This document shows, piece after piece, positions 1-17,228 of a stretch of DNA of 64,000 nucleotides; the first letter of the stretch is position 1; each line of letters starts with the position of its first letter. Location: contig CM065382.1 in assembly GCA_033060915.1 (NCBI GenBank), positions 3,495,001 through 3,559,000 on the forward strand, read 5' to 3'. The translations under genes were made by a program, and so were the position numbers. The notes beneath the pieces are model-generated. The model saw only the letters and a program-made list of their open reading frames with translations, did not search any database and was not told the DNA's origin. This DNA is from Euryodendron excelsum (taxonomy: Eukaryota; Streptophyta; Magnoliopsida; Ericales; Pentaphylacaceae).

Positions 1-6218
<6,218 letters not shown>

Positions 6219-7734
6219 TAATAGAGGAAATTAATTGGGAGCCTTTTATATTCCCATCCTTGTCTTGCTGGATGAGCTATTGATTATTTTTTATCAAAAG
6301 CCCACAAGGGTTTTGTGTCCAACGTCGTTGGGGAAAGAATGGATTGCATTGCAGGATACACTAAAAGGGAAATACAAGACAACGGAGTTGGCCTCAGGAT
6401 TGGGACTCTTCGGAAAATGGATGACAAGGAAGAAGAAGCCCCTCATAGGCTTCTGATATAATTTGAAAGATATGAAGCAGGAGATTTCCCCTGAAGAAGA
6501 AGAAGCCCCTCATGGATGAAGCTTTGCTTTTAACTCACTTTAGACGAGAAGGTCGTGCTTGTGTTGCATTCTAGAATGATGATTAACGGAGGGGTTTTTG
6601 ATTTTGCAGCGGGAAATGTCAGTGTACTGAATTTTGTTGTATATAGACAGGGTAAATGACAGTGTGTAATGAAGTGTATAGCGGAGAAGTGGTTATGAGT
6701 AGTGCAGCCTTGGATGAAACTGATCCGGTGAGATTGGAAGATGAACAGAGTAACTGGTTGAGTGGATTTTGCGCGAGTGCAATTGGCAACTGCTGCCCAT
6801 TTTTTTTGTTGTGGAACATACATTGACTCTCTTCCTCTCGCGTCATCATATATCTTATAATGATATATATACATATATTAGAAAATTTTCAGGGCTGGGT
6901 ATGCCCCTGGTGGTCCTGTTCTAAGAAAAGACTATTCATTGGAAGGTTTCCAAAATGGTTAGTAGCATCCATGGCTGCTTTCCTTATTTATTGTTATACA
7001 AACAATCAACCCTTATGTAACTGCAGTGTTTTCATGAATGCAGTGCAAAGATTATGGATAGGAAACCTATATCACCTAAGATGCAGTGGTTTGTAGCAAC
7101 CCAATCCCAAGTTGATTGTCCATTTTCAGGAAATCTAACAGGACAGAAGCATTGGATATATTTTCATTATCCTTCAAAGCTGCTAACTTGCAGATTCTAT
7201 CTCTGTTCTTAGTGCTAGTTACACCGAGTAATACTATATATGCATATAAAATCTCCATACACAATGATTTAGCTGTTTATGGCATTCTCATTTTATCATT
7301 CTAGCTCATAATTTCAAATATACCACTAATACATTGGTGAAATTTTCTCTATAAAATTTTATTGGGTAATTTCTTTCGTGATTTGGCTTTACCGGCAATA
7401 TGACCGGGTTTGTAATAGATTAGGTAATATGACAAAAAACAAATGTAAAAGGGCGGAATTATCTTTTCAGTCATTTTTTGTGAGATGAGATTATAAAACT
7501 TTTTGGTCTTTACACAATATAATTCTTAGAGTTTTTATCTATTTTACAATTAAATACAAATTACATAGAATTATATGTTAACATTTGAACTACAGGTTTA
7601 TGATTGTTGTTAAAACATGGTGTAAACTATAAATAACAAAATTATAATACAAGAAAATAGAAACCCAAAAAAAAAAACTGTGGGAGGGTTTTGGGTTTTT
7701 TCTTTCTTTTTTTGTAATTTCAAATAATTAAAAT
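6219..7734. other. 3' UTR of the BEACH gene, then AT-rich intergenic DNA
   Basis: About the first 600 bases probably form the 3' UTR; a GAAGAAGAAGCCCCTCAT-like word occurs twice (near 6430 and 6495). From about 7300 the DNA is AT-rich with no coding signal I recognise. Confidence 0.5.
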
Positions 7735-7740
7735 AAAAAA
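7735..7740 (-). terminator. RNA polymerase III T-run after tRNA-Glu
   Basis: Six A on the + strand (TTTTTT in tRNA sense) begin six bases beyond the tRNA 3' end, the usual Pol III stop. Confidence 0.8.
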
Positions 7741-7746
7741 GGTAAA

Positions 7747-7818
7747 TTCCGTTGCCGGGAATCGAACCCGGGTCTCCTGGGTGAAAGCCAGATATCCTAA
7801 CCGCTGGACGACAACGGA
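7747..7818 (-). tRNA. tRNA-Glu (anticodon UUC)
   Basis: On the minus strand a 72-nt cloverleaf is complete: acceptor TCCGTTG pairs with CAACGGA, the T arm contains GGTTCGATTCC, and the anticodon loop CTTTCAC places TTC at 7785-7783. No intron is present. Upstream in tRNA sense (7827-7819) is CAACAAGAA, matching the CAA initiation motif common at plant tRNA genes, and a T6 terminator follows. A-box and B-box are intact, so the gene looks functional. It decodes GAA/GAG glutamate codons. Confidence 0.96.
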
Positions 7819-7932
7819 TTCTTGTTGATGAGGTCACTAGAAAAACAACTTAAACATTTCGTTGTCAATTCAGCACTTCCCTTCAAATTCTCGACGCTTC
7901 CTCTTCAAATTCCTTGGCATTCATGCACCAGA

Positions 7933-8390
7933 ATGGCTACGTCAATTTAACAATTTCTGGTGAATCCCTCGTCAACCTCATTGCGATGCTCCGCTGTGGA
8001 AAAATCCCAGAAAATCCACCTCCCCAAATCTCCAATCCTTAAAAACCCCTTCTTTAAAGAAGCTTTCGTATCACTTGGTAGATCCTTCACTGGACAAAGC
8101 TCACCTCAGTTTGGCCAAGATGAAACTAGTTCATTCGTCCTTGAGCTCTGTGCAAGCAAGAAATGTTTATCACAACGCCAGTAAATTCATGCCCATATTG
8201 TAAAATGAAAGCTATATACGATTCAGTCTTTCTGAGTATTAAGCTTTTGTTTAACCATAGGAAATGCGGGCATCTTTAGAATGCTGTGGAGGTGTTTGAT
8301 AGAATGTGTGAAAGAAAGGTTTTGACATGAAATGCCATGATTGGTGCTTATGTTACAAAAGGGGAGCGTTTTGGACCACTTGCTAGCTAA
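7933..8390 (+). pseudogene. decayed fragment of a PPR (pentatricopeptide repeat) gene
   Basis: Reading from ATG 7933 gives a serine-rich, organelle-targeting-like start broken by TAA after five codons, then FVLELCASKKCLSQ followed after a stop by IHAHIVK, and further on KCGHL(stop)NAVEVFDRM and NAMIGAYV. These are signatures of plant PPR proteins of the PLS/DYW class (LCASKKxLSQGQQIHAH, YGKCGxxxxAxxVFDxM, WNAMIGAYV). In the last block the conserved Trp codon reads TGA. Several in-frame stops and a length under 500 bp, where an intact gene has 2-3 kb, mark it as dead. It ends next to a poly-T retroposon-like tail. The OTP86-like subtype is only an impression. Confidence 0.72.
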
Positions 8391-8404
8391 AATCTTGCCA
8401 TTGA

Positions 8405-8480
8405 GGACATATAAACCTTTTTTTTTTTTTTGCGCAAAAAGAGGGTGTAGCTAGGGAAGCCAACACCCCACCAGGACAAC
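8405..8480 (-). mobile_element. possible LINE/SINE 3' tail
   Basis: A T15-type run at about 8415-8431 followed by GCGCAAAAAGAGGGTGTAG reads on the minus strand as a CTACACCC...TTTTTGCGC end followed by poly(A), as at the 3' end of a retroposon. It abuts the PPR remnant. No ORF or target duplication was identified. Confidence 0.35.
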
Positions 8481-9011
8481 GGTGCCGTTTCCCCCCAGCC
8501 ATCTGATTCCAACAAATAAACTGCCACCACACTTTAAGCACCGAAACTATTGGATAGTTCCACCGCTATGGCACCATCCGTAACCCATCATCTCTAATTC
8601 CATATTACGACCCCCAATAACCACCCTTGCATCTATTTGGTTGTCCATCACCCGCGTACTCATGTATTAGTACTTAGAAGCACGAGAGAGAGAGAGTAGA
8701 AAACAAAGTACGAAAATTGAAGGAAATTGTGTTGGATATGGTTTAGGAGGTTTTAGAAATACAGAACAATTATCAGTAGGGTTGGTTAATTAGCAGTTAC
8801 GCAGACAAATAAAATTTGATCACTAGCCATCACTATTTAACTCGTGTCAGTTCTTGCGATTTTTTTTGCCTTTTATGATAAGAATCTGGAAGCTACTGTC
8901 ACCACTCTCTCGTCTTCACATACTGGCGTCTCTACTTGTGTACACAAAACACTCTATCACTGTTCTGTTTTGCGATTTGTAGGACAGTCTCAAACAGATA
9001 GATACTGCATG
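8481..9011. other. 5' flank of the TSJT1-like locus
   Basis: No ORF of interest. It probably holds the promoter and 5' UTR of the locus starting at 9078; a short GA run lies at about 8685-8696. I see no unambiguous TATA box. Confidence 0.4.
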
Positions 9012-9034
9012 TATATATATATATATATATATAA

Positions 9035-9076
<42 letters not shown>
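9012..9076. repeat. compound (TA)n-(GA)n microsatellite in 5' leader
   Basis: (TA)n at about 9012-9033 is followed by (AG)n at 9037-9076, ending one base before the ATG. GA/CT tracts are common in plant 5' leaders; its direct contact with the start codon is unusual. Confidence 0.95.
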
Positions 9077-9077
<1 letters not shown>

Positions 9078-11180
9078 ATGCTGGCGGTGTTCGATCAATC
9101 CGTGGCAAGGATCCCAGAAGGCCTAAGGAGTCCACACTCGGACTCTGACTCATCGGCATTGAAAGAAGGGTTGTTGCTTCCACATTTCCCTTCTCTCCAT
9201 CCGAATTCTGTCTGCGTCAATCTTGGACTCGCTACTCTCATGACCTACTCATCTGACAAGCAGAACCCGCTTCTTCCTCGGTACTATTACTCCTCATGTA
9301 TCTATTTTCTCCATTCTGTTTTATATATGCGTATGCACGTGCATATACAACGAACATATATGCGTATGCATTGGTGTGTTGCATTTCATGTAATTTAGAT
9401 TTGTGGGTGGGTTTCTTGAAGTCTTGCATTTCAAAATTTTCTGGTTTGACTCCAGATGGGATAGATTTTCTTTACCTTTCTTGTTAAAAATTCCCGAGGA
9501 ATATATAAGAAAACCCATGTGCATATTTCAGATCTTTTTCTTCATGTTTGGTTATGAAAGTAATTTCAGGGGTTTTTCATGGTCATCGGAGTTTCCACTT
9601 TCCACTTCGAGAAAACCCGTTTATAATCTTCTACCTTTTCCTGTGCTTTCGTTTTATATCAATTTCCCGAGTTTTATATCAATTCCTTTGAAGTCTTCAT
9701 TGTTTATGATCTTTAATTGATTCCTATATTGAAGTTTGCCATATGATAATCACATTAATGAATATCTGATCAAAGGTGCTTGCGTGTTTAATTTTTTGGT
9801 TGGGTTTTTCTTATTTCTATTTTTGTTTCTATTTTCTATTAATATGTGCTTTATGGTTGGCCAGTGTAGATTTGAATAGAAAAATCAAAGAAAATCTAAA
9901 TCCACTGTTTTTATTATCTCATTCTTTTCTGGAACTTGAAAATTTTCCTCTGGCCTTTTCTTCTTGTCCTAATCTATTATCTAGCATCTATTTGTCTTGA
10001 GAATTTATTTTATTTTATTTTTGTGATGCATGTGCTGCTAGATTCTTTGCTGTCGTGGACAACATATTCTGCTTATTTCAAGGGCACATTGAAAACATAG
10101 CACCCCTCAAACAGCAGCATGGATTGACCAAGACAGCCAATGAAGTTAGCATTATAATAGAGGCTTATCGTACTCTGCAGGACAGAGGCCCTTATCCTGC
10201 AAATCATGTTGTGAGAGACATCAATGGAAAATTTGCTTTTCTACTGTATGATAGCTCCTCAAGGTCCACCTTCATTGCTGCTATAAGTAAACCTTTTGGT
10301 TACTTATTTGCAATGTTTCTTATTGCCATTTTCACATTTTAAGCCCCTTCTTTATATTGAATTCCAGACTTGGTGAATTTTTTAAGTTGTTATGGCTTTT
10401 ATGTTCTCTTAATGTAGGATACTAATGGAAGTGTCCCTTTCTTTTGGGGAACAGATTCTGAGCATCATCTGGTTCTCTCTGATGATGAAGATGTTGTTAA
10501 GAAGGGCTGTGGGAAAGCACCATTTCCTAAAGGTACAATTATTTGAATGGATAAACTCAGGGCAGTCTTTCCTCTTTATGTTTTTCAAATTCAACATCTG
10601 CATTTGCTTTAGTTATTGTGTTCCATTGTAAGTTAAACTGTGGTTTTATGACAGACTCTAATAATGTGTAAATATTTCACTAGGCTTTTTAACGCAGTAT
10701 TGATGCTTGCGTTCAATATGTTATCATTTATACGTACACTCAGCAAAACTATTTCCAGAGAATTAAGAATTTTTGTTCTAGAATAAAGCCATACTGCCAA
10801 CACGTGCTTGATATATTGCTAAATGCATTCCCTTTTGCATCTCAAGTTTATTCACCTTTTGTTGCTTTGTCTTTGTTTTCTGTGGCCCTTGCTGCATTGA
10901 GTCTTCACTGTATGTTTTGTGATTCTGTTCCGAGCAATGTGAAGTCCTCATATCCCAAACTTATTGCCATGTTGTCCCATGTTCTTCTTTAGGGTGTTTC
11001 TTTACATCCTCTGGTTGCTTGTAAAGTTTCGAGTATCCCCTCGAGGAGCTAAAGCCAGAACCATGGGTTGACAGTTCAGGCCAGGTGTGTGGTGCAACGT
11101 TCAAAGTTGATGAGGATTCTAAGAAGGGAACTGGGATGCCTAGAGCTGGGAGTGCTGCCAATTGGTCATCAGCATACTGA
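9078..11180 (+). pseudogene. TSJT1/aluminium-induced-like (DUF3700) gene, disrupted
   Basis: Four exons are visible: 9078-9280, 10042-10282, 10418-10532 and 10993-11180; together 249 codons including TGA, the usual length of this family. Exon 1 starts MLAVFDQSVARIPEGL; exon 2 has VVDNIFCLFQGHIEN and GKFAFLLYDSSS; exon 3 has GSVPFFWGTD; exon 4 ends SAANWSSAY. The family has a class-II glutamine-amidotransferase-like fold, lacks the catalytic N-terminal Cys, and is induced by aluminium, auxin or dormancy; its biochemical role is unknown. Two defects: the intron-2 donor reads ATAAGT where GTAAGT is expected (10283), and codon 197 is TAA (11022-11024) where the family has Arg in a GGLRSFE-like segment. 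Everything else is conserved, so the loss is recent, or a truncated protein or rare AT-AG splicing is tolerated. Confidence 0.85.
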
Positions 11181-13440
11181 CCAAAAAATTTACTCCATCA
11201 TGGTGAGGTCTTCCTCTCCTGATTAGTTAGTCAATTTTATCATATGTTCCCCTCATTGATATTTCTATTTAGCTAGTAATTTCCCTATTTTGGTTGGATG
11301 AGATAGTTAGTTAACCTTTTCTTTGAGGTTTAAGGATATGATGCTATTGCAGCTATTCCAAAGCATATCTGTTCATGTTTGTCATTCTACGTTTTTGTGA
11401 CCAAGTGAACTGCGTATTGTTTGCTATGCGGCAAAAACATTTGAAAACTATTACGACTAATGTCATTGGTGGTGTTCAAATAACTTTTGTTGAATAGTTG
11501 CATGCTGCTTATACATGTACCAATAAGCAAGGCAACTCTTCATAAGGGTTCTGCTCTATGCCTTAATCACTGCTCTCATGTTTGTTCACAAACTTCTTGC
11601 TTGTGTATTATTTATATAGACCCTTTTACCAACAATTTGTAGTTGTATTGTAAATACCTTATCTATAATTATCTCTGAGTAAATTGAGACCTTCCAACCT
11701 AGTTAGGGCTACTGGTCCACCACTTCCAATTTCAGCTACAATTCAAATCATTATGATGTCTAGCATCCATGTCTAGCCCCTTTTGAGTTCCTTATTCCAA
11801 TCAATAAATGGTTACCTTCCAATGATACATATTCGTAATTTGTCTATACCAAATTTGCTGGATGAAGAACATTTAGAATCTTGCTTAGTGTTGGGCCATA
11901 TCAAATATAAAATGACCGTTTCTTCCTAAACCATTTTAAATGCTTCATTGTCAGCCTATAGGTGACACAATTGACTGTATATTAAAAGGTTGATTCAACA
12001 TCAGTCTTTTACAGAATCCTTGAGCCTAGATTCTCAGCCTCCAGACCTCCCGAGGCATTGTGTATGCAATAGCATTAGTCAAGTAGCAATCAAGAGCCTG
12101 AAAATCACTGTTATAGCTGTAACTTCAGAACTTTCTCAAAGGCAGCGCTTTTGTTAGCAAGCGTCTTCTAGATGTTTAAATCTTGGAGCTTCTTGCAGCC
12201 ATTTGTTGATCTATCAGTTCTCATCATGCACAATTAGATGAATTCAAAACTGTGTCCTGCAACACACGTTTAAGCAGGCGAAGCAGTGCCAATTGGCTTG
12301 CAAATCATTGCCTGTCTCACCAATCTGGTTGATAGTTTACAAGATTCTCCCTGCTGGCCTTATGGAGGAGCTTCTTGCTGATACATTTAGGCATATGCAG
12401 GCCTAGGAAACTGCTTCTGTAACTGGGCACAAAAAAGAAAAGGAGCCTTCAGATTGTGATCTACTCAATGTTAGGGCAAAACTAGATCAAAGCATCACTT
12501 TCAATGAATAGCAAGCTTTGTTTTCTCAAGCACTAGAAGTGCCACATTCATGGTCTATTAAAAGGTTTTGCTTTTTGCAGTCTGTGGACATAGAATTACA
12601 ACAGAACGCAGCAGAAACTTTTTCTTCTCTTAGTTTTTATTTATATTCTGTGACTGCATTGTCAAATTAGCTATCGAATGTGCTTCTAAATGACACTCAA
12701 CCTAGGGAACAGTTTATTCTCAAAATTGGCAAACCATAGATAAGTGCTAGTTTTATTTTGTTGCTAGTTGAGACAGCAATCTGTCAAAACATTCACGGCC
12801 CTTCAACTCTCTCTACAGCCTCTTTTCCAAAGTTGTCCTCTCTCCTCTCTCTTAACATCTTTTTAGCTGTGTTTCCCAGGTATCTCAAGACATTTTTTCT
12901 GGGGGGTATCATTAAGGCCCTATATTTTGCATTTGTGCTCATCCTGTTGCTTTGTATCTTCGCAGGGATGGACATAGGAGAGAACCTTCCCGACTAGCAA
13001 ATAATAAGTTGCAGAAGGAAAGTTTAATTTCTCTTGGTGCTGATGTAGTGTTCAGCACCTTTTCCCTGAATGAACAAGGACTCTGCAGATAGCAGTGTGT
13101 CATGGAAAATCGACTTGCAGGATAATGCTGAAATGTATGTTGCATCCACCTTGAATTTTGAATTATACGTCTATTCAATTGCATATATATATTTCAATCA
13201 TATGAAGGTCTTATTAAATTGGCAAGAGGATGAAAGAGTTGATTCATGGTCGCATAAATTTGGATGTTACTGCCTGTATAAAGTCAAGTTTCTAGACGGA
13301 AGATGGTCTAATCTACGAGCATAATTCCTCTAGTTGGTGAAACTCAATTCAGTCTGGAAACTGGTATTCAAGTAAAATAAGCCAATATGGAAGCCAATGC
13401 ATTGGGCATGCAGTGACTTTTGTATATATTGTTACCTTCA
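11181..13440. other. intergenic, no recognisable gene
   Basis: Only short open frames with many stops. The first few hundred bases probably include the 3' UTR of the TSJT1-like locus. A segment at about 12965-13065 stays open and is exon-like (after CAG), but I do not recognise the product. Confidence 0.5.
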
Positions 13441-13443
13441 AGA

Positions 13444-13630
13444 TAGCTTAATTATGCAAGATTTTCAATTGCCTTGGGGTATTTCCAATCCCTCTTGGTG
13501 CTCTTTAATCTCCATGACGACAATGGTAGATAGGGAAGGTAGCTTAATTATGGAAGATTTTCAATTGCCTTGGGGTATTTCCAATCCCTCTTGGTGCTCT
13601 TTAATCTCCATGATGACAATGTTAGGTAGG

Positions 13631-13632
<2 letters not shown>
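13444..13632. repeat. two-copy 96-bp tandem duplication
   Basis: TAGCTTAATTATG at 13444 recurs at 13540, and the following ~90 bases repeat with only a few substitutions, so the duplication is fairly recent. Confidence 0.92.

Positions 13633-13635
<3 letters not shown>

Positions 13636-13663
<28 letters not shown>
13636..13663. repeat. (CT)n microsatellite
   Basis: About 14 CT units directly after the tandem duplication. Confidence 0.95.
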
Positions 13664-13993
13664 GCGTTGATGAGGCCATTACTGCTGGGTGGCTGGCTGA
13701 TGCATGACTGAGTGAGAGTGTAGCAATTGAATTGTTTGCCATCTACTAATTAGCGTACCAAGAAAACAAGATTAGGTTTCCCACCCCCTCTCCATTCATG
13801 CGCAGTCTGGTGCAACAACGTACAGGACCTCTCTACACTCTATATATATACATACAGATTCTACCACTGTTCATACATGTAGCATTTACTTACATTACAT
13901 ACACCCATCTGCTACAACCAACCACACCACATAATGAGTAAGATCCCAAGTTGAATGCACTAGCTGGCCTTTCTAGCCTGGTTCTCTTAGCTG

Positions 13994-14030
<37 letters not shown>

Positions 14031-15440
14031 ACTTTATTGCTTTCGCAGGCTGCAGAGTATTTGTGCCATAGGATGCTATGAAAAGCATTTTACAACATTC
14101 TAGACTGTTTTAAGAAGACTATACATACATATATGTATACATTTTTTTTGTTGCATGGAGCTAGTTTTCTATTTCTTTTTCTACAAGAGATTTAAAGAGA
14201 ACAAAGAAAACTAGCCAATCACTATTGAGCAAGAATAGAGAGAGAGATAGTAAGGTTACTCTTTCTCGATGGACGGGCGGACACGTCCAAGTCACGCTGC
14301 TAATTGAATTGACAACTGAATTTGGATGAACTTATTAAGAGAACAATTTTGGGAGAGAACACAGAAATCTAAAAAAAATTGCAACTTTTCCCCAATAGTG
14401 TATTTCTTTTCTTCAATTGAAGTCCTCTCCCTCACAATTTACTTTGGGTATTACTTAGGAAAAAAAAACAGAAAAAGAAATAGAATTTGTTTTGAATATT
14501 TCTATTACCAAAGTTGTTTGGCAGTGGGTACTTTTAATTTTTTTCTTTAAATGGTGATTAAGATTTAGTGAGAAAGTTTATGCGAATGATGTTCATAATT
14601 TTAATCTTTCACTCATCCAATTTTAATTTTTACATTGGGTTTCTAAATTACGCATACACAAGGAAAAAATAAAATGCTTGACTTTTTGTATTTGTTAGAC
14701 TTTCATTTTTGCTTACTTTCTCTTACACATGTTAACGCTTTTGATAACTCTCTGAGAAATTAAAAGGAAATCAACTTATGAAGTCACATTCCAACGACCG
14801 TTCGAATACCTATTTCTTTCTTTTATTTCTTGTCTTTACCTTATTTTTCTATGAAAATATTATTCTTACTAAGCTTTTATAAAATAAAAAAATTTTATCA
14901 AAATAATGTGACAATAATATTTTTAAAATTAAAAACCAGAATGTATGATCATAGAAAATGTCTCTGAAGCAAAATTAACAGCCAAGTTGAACCTTGCTAT
15001 TATTTTGTGGTTAGTCTAATGTAATTAATCAGGTATGATTTACGATAATATGGTGTGATAGTGCCATTTCACAAAGTATGAGGGATGATGCCTATTTGGC
15101 AAATAATAAAGGAGAAAGATGGAAAATTTGGGCCAAATATGAGGGTAGAGTCCGAAGACATTGGTATTCTAAACATTTTTTTCAAGCCAATAATTGAAGA
15201 TCCTGAAGAAGAACAGTTGTCATTTGCCAATCTAAAGTACGGCCTCTGTGATGGGATTGGAGGCCCCTCAGGCCCTGCCATGCCGCCCTAGCTATTCTTC
15301 TACCACCTGTGAAGTAAGTCTGACATAGCTCCTTCACTTAGCTGTTCTCCCTCTGTCTCTCTCTCACTAAAATGATCTTCTTTATTTCACTGTTTTGCAT
15401 TGTGGGTTGCGTCTTTGTGCACCGCTTTGTCTCTCGTCTC
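13664..15440. other. intergenic DNA upstream of MIR167
   Basis: Contains a second CT tract (13996-14028) and AT-rich sequence. No gene recognised. The last few hundred bases should hold the MIR167 promoter. Confidence 0.5.
13996..14028. repeat. (CT)n microsatellite
   Basis: About 16 uninterrupted CT units. Confidence 0.95.
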
Positions 15441-15444
15441 CCAG

Positions 15445-15452
15445 TATAAATA
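15445..15452 (+). promoter_or_regulatory. TATA box of pri-miR167 (first locus)
   Basis: TATAAATA preceded by a CT-rich stretch lies about 500 bases upstream of the first miR167. Transcription would start near 15480. Plant MIRNA genes are Pol II units with such TATA boxes; the assignment is by position. Confidence 0.6.
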
Positions 15453-15940
15453 CCCACAAACCCTAGCTCTTTTGGTGCAAACCACCTCAAGTCAAAACTT
15501 CTTTTTTTATTTTTTATATTTTCCATAATTTTTTATACTTTCCCTTGTGTACCTTCACCTCTTTCATCATCATCATCTTCTTCTTGCTGGTTTTCTTTTA
15601 ATTATTGAAGTTGCACCACCATTCTTTATTTTCAAAGATTTTTCACCACGAAAACTCTATGATTTCCTCTTTTTCTAAAGATGATTGGAAAAGTTCTTCT
15701 GGCCCTTTTAAACACCAAGAAGAGATCTGCAGTATTTCTATTTTCCAGAATAATTTGTTTTTAATCTTATGCGCTTGTATGGAAAGTTAGGGTTCTTTCT
15801 TTTCTCTCACCATAAAATACATAAAAAAAACATCCATTGTAAAATTGTCATCTAGGGTTTGTTCCATTACTACGAGCATAGATATGTGCAGCAAGTTGAC
15901 CTACTTTTTGGCCAAGTTGAATGAAGTCTACAGGGGAATA

Positions 15941-16042
15941 AGTGAAGCTGCCAGCATGATCTAGCCTTGGTTAGGGAGAGAAACGGTGTGAGAGTGAGGA
16001 AGAACTAACCCTAGCTAGGTCATGCTGTGACAGCCTCACTCC
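15941..16042 (+). ncRNA. MIR167: MIR167 precursor (long-loop form)
   Basis: Mature miR167 (21 nt, starting TGAAGCTGCC and ending GATCTA) occupies 15943-15963 on the 5' arm. The opposite arm at 16018-16040 (GGTCATGC...GCCTCACT) pairs with it, leaving a 2-nt bulge and a few mismatches; the loop is about 54 nt. miR167 guides cleavage of ARF6 and ARF8 mRNAs in auxin responses (ovule, anther and root development). The star sequence GGTCATGC... differs from that of the second hairpin, so the two loci belong to different MIR167 subtypes. Confidence 0.95.
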
Positions 16043-16044
16043 TT

Positions 16045-17000
16045 CCCCTTTGGGGACCCGACAGATTCCGAATATCCTTCTATTCTCAAAAAGAAAAGCA
16101 AAACAAAGCAAAAAAGGAAACAAAGAAATCACTGTAAGTATATTCCTTTCCCCATGATATTCTAATGCCTGGTCTGCTTTCTAGTCTTTCTTCTTTTACT
16201 TTTGTTGTGCTTGTGTTTTTGTTTTAATGTTGCCCATAGCCTGCTTTAGCTTTCTCTTTGGGCAAGGTTGTTGGGTTGGGACAATCATTCCTATTGTTCT
16301 TTCTTGTACTACAGAAGCCAATGAAAGAAGCTCCTCTCCAATGGGATTCCTCAGTTTATTGGTGTTTTCAGATCACAAGCTTTCATAGTCACAGAGAAAA
16401 TAGTGGTGATGGAAAAACAAACCGCTCTATCTGAGCATGCAAGGTTGATACATATAAAATTTACATCTCCTAAAAACTAAATTATAGTTCTTGGCAAAGA
16501 TGAGATAATGATGAAGGGTGGATGGGATATTTTTATTATAATAAACAATTTAATGACAGCTTGTGTTTAGGTGTTTATGTAAGTGTTTTTTTTTATTCTA
16601 AAATAATGTTTTACTGAGGCCAATTAAGATGCATTTGATGTGGAAATTGCAGCTATTTGTGAGAGAATGAAAGGTCTCATGAAAATGAATCTTCATAATG
16701 CTGAAGCTAAACATTAGCACAAGATTGACAGATCGAAGGGCACTCGAATGATGAGAAACGATCCTAGGGCAATATTGGACCCATCTGCGAGTGTAAACCC
16801 TAATACTGACAACCACTTGCAAAGCAAAATCACAACTCAAAGAGAGTTGAATCCAAGACTTATAAGCTGAGGAATGGTTATTTTTTATTTTATTTTATTT
16901 GTTCTTACACTTTTTTTTCTTGGGTTAATTTTATTTAATTACCCTAAAATTTGAAGTTTTCACAGTTAGACCTATTACCTTTGAAAAATAGGCATCTGGT
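16045..17000. other. pri-miRNA 3' part and intergenic DNA
   Basis: No coding signal. A potential donor (GTAAGTATATTCC, near 16134) suggests that the MIR167 primary transcript may be spliced downstream of the hairpin; unproven. Confidence 0.4.
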
Positions 17001-17003
17001 GCT

Positions 17004-17228
17004 GAGGTTTGGGATACCAACCCCTACTGGTAGTTCGGTCTGTTTTTTTCTGTTTGTTGGCTGTCTTGACCAAATAAAATTACTAGTCTACCCTCCTATA
17101 GCAATAAAAAAAAATAGAGGTTTGGATACCAAACCCTACTGGTAGTTCTGTCTGTTTTTTTCTGTTTGTTGGCTGTCTTGACCAAATAAAATTACTAGTC
17201 TACCCTCCTATAGCAATAAAAAAAATAA
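17004..17228. repeat. two-copy ~113-bp tandem duplication
   Basis: GAGGTTTGG...GCAATAAAAAAAAAT at 17004-17116 is repeated almost exactly at 17117-17228, with about four differences. The close match means a recent duplication. Confidence 0.93.

Noticed and set aside
8916..9183. Leu/Ser and Ile/Tyr repeat frames on the minus strand
   Set aside because: Translations of the (TA)n-(GA)n microsatellite opposite the TSJT1-like gene.
10283..10422. AT-AC (U12 or U2) intron in the TSJT1-like gene
   Set aside because: An AC end would fall at GATAC and break the frame; the frame-keeping end is AG, so a mutated GT-AG intron is simpler.
12758..13324. Possible small genes downstream of the TSJT1-like locus
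   Set aside because: Short frames without recognisable domains; one exon-like stretch but no consistent splicing partners.
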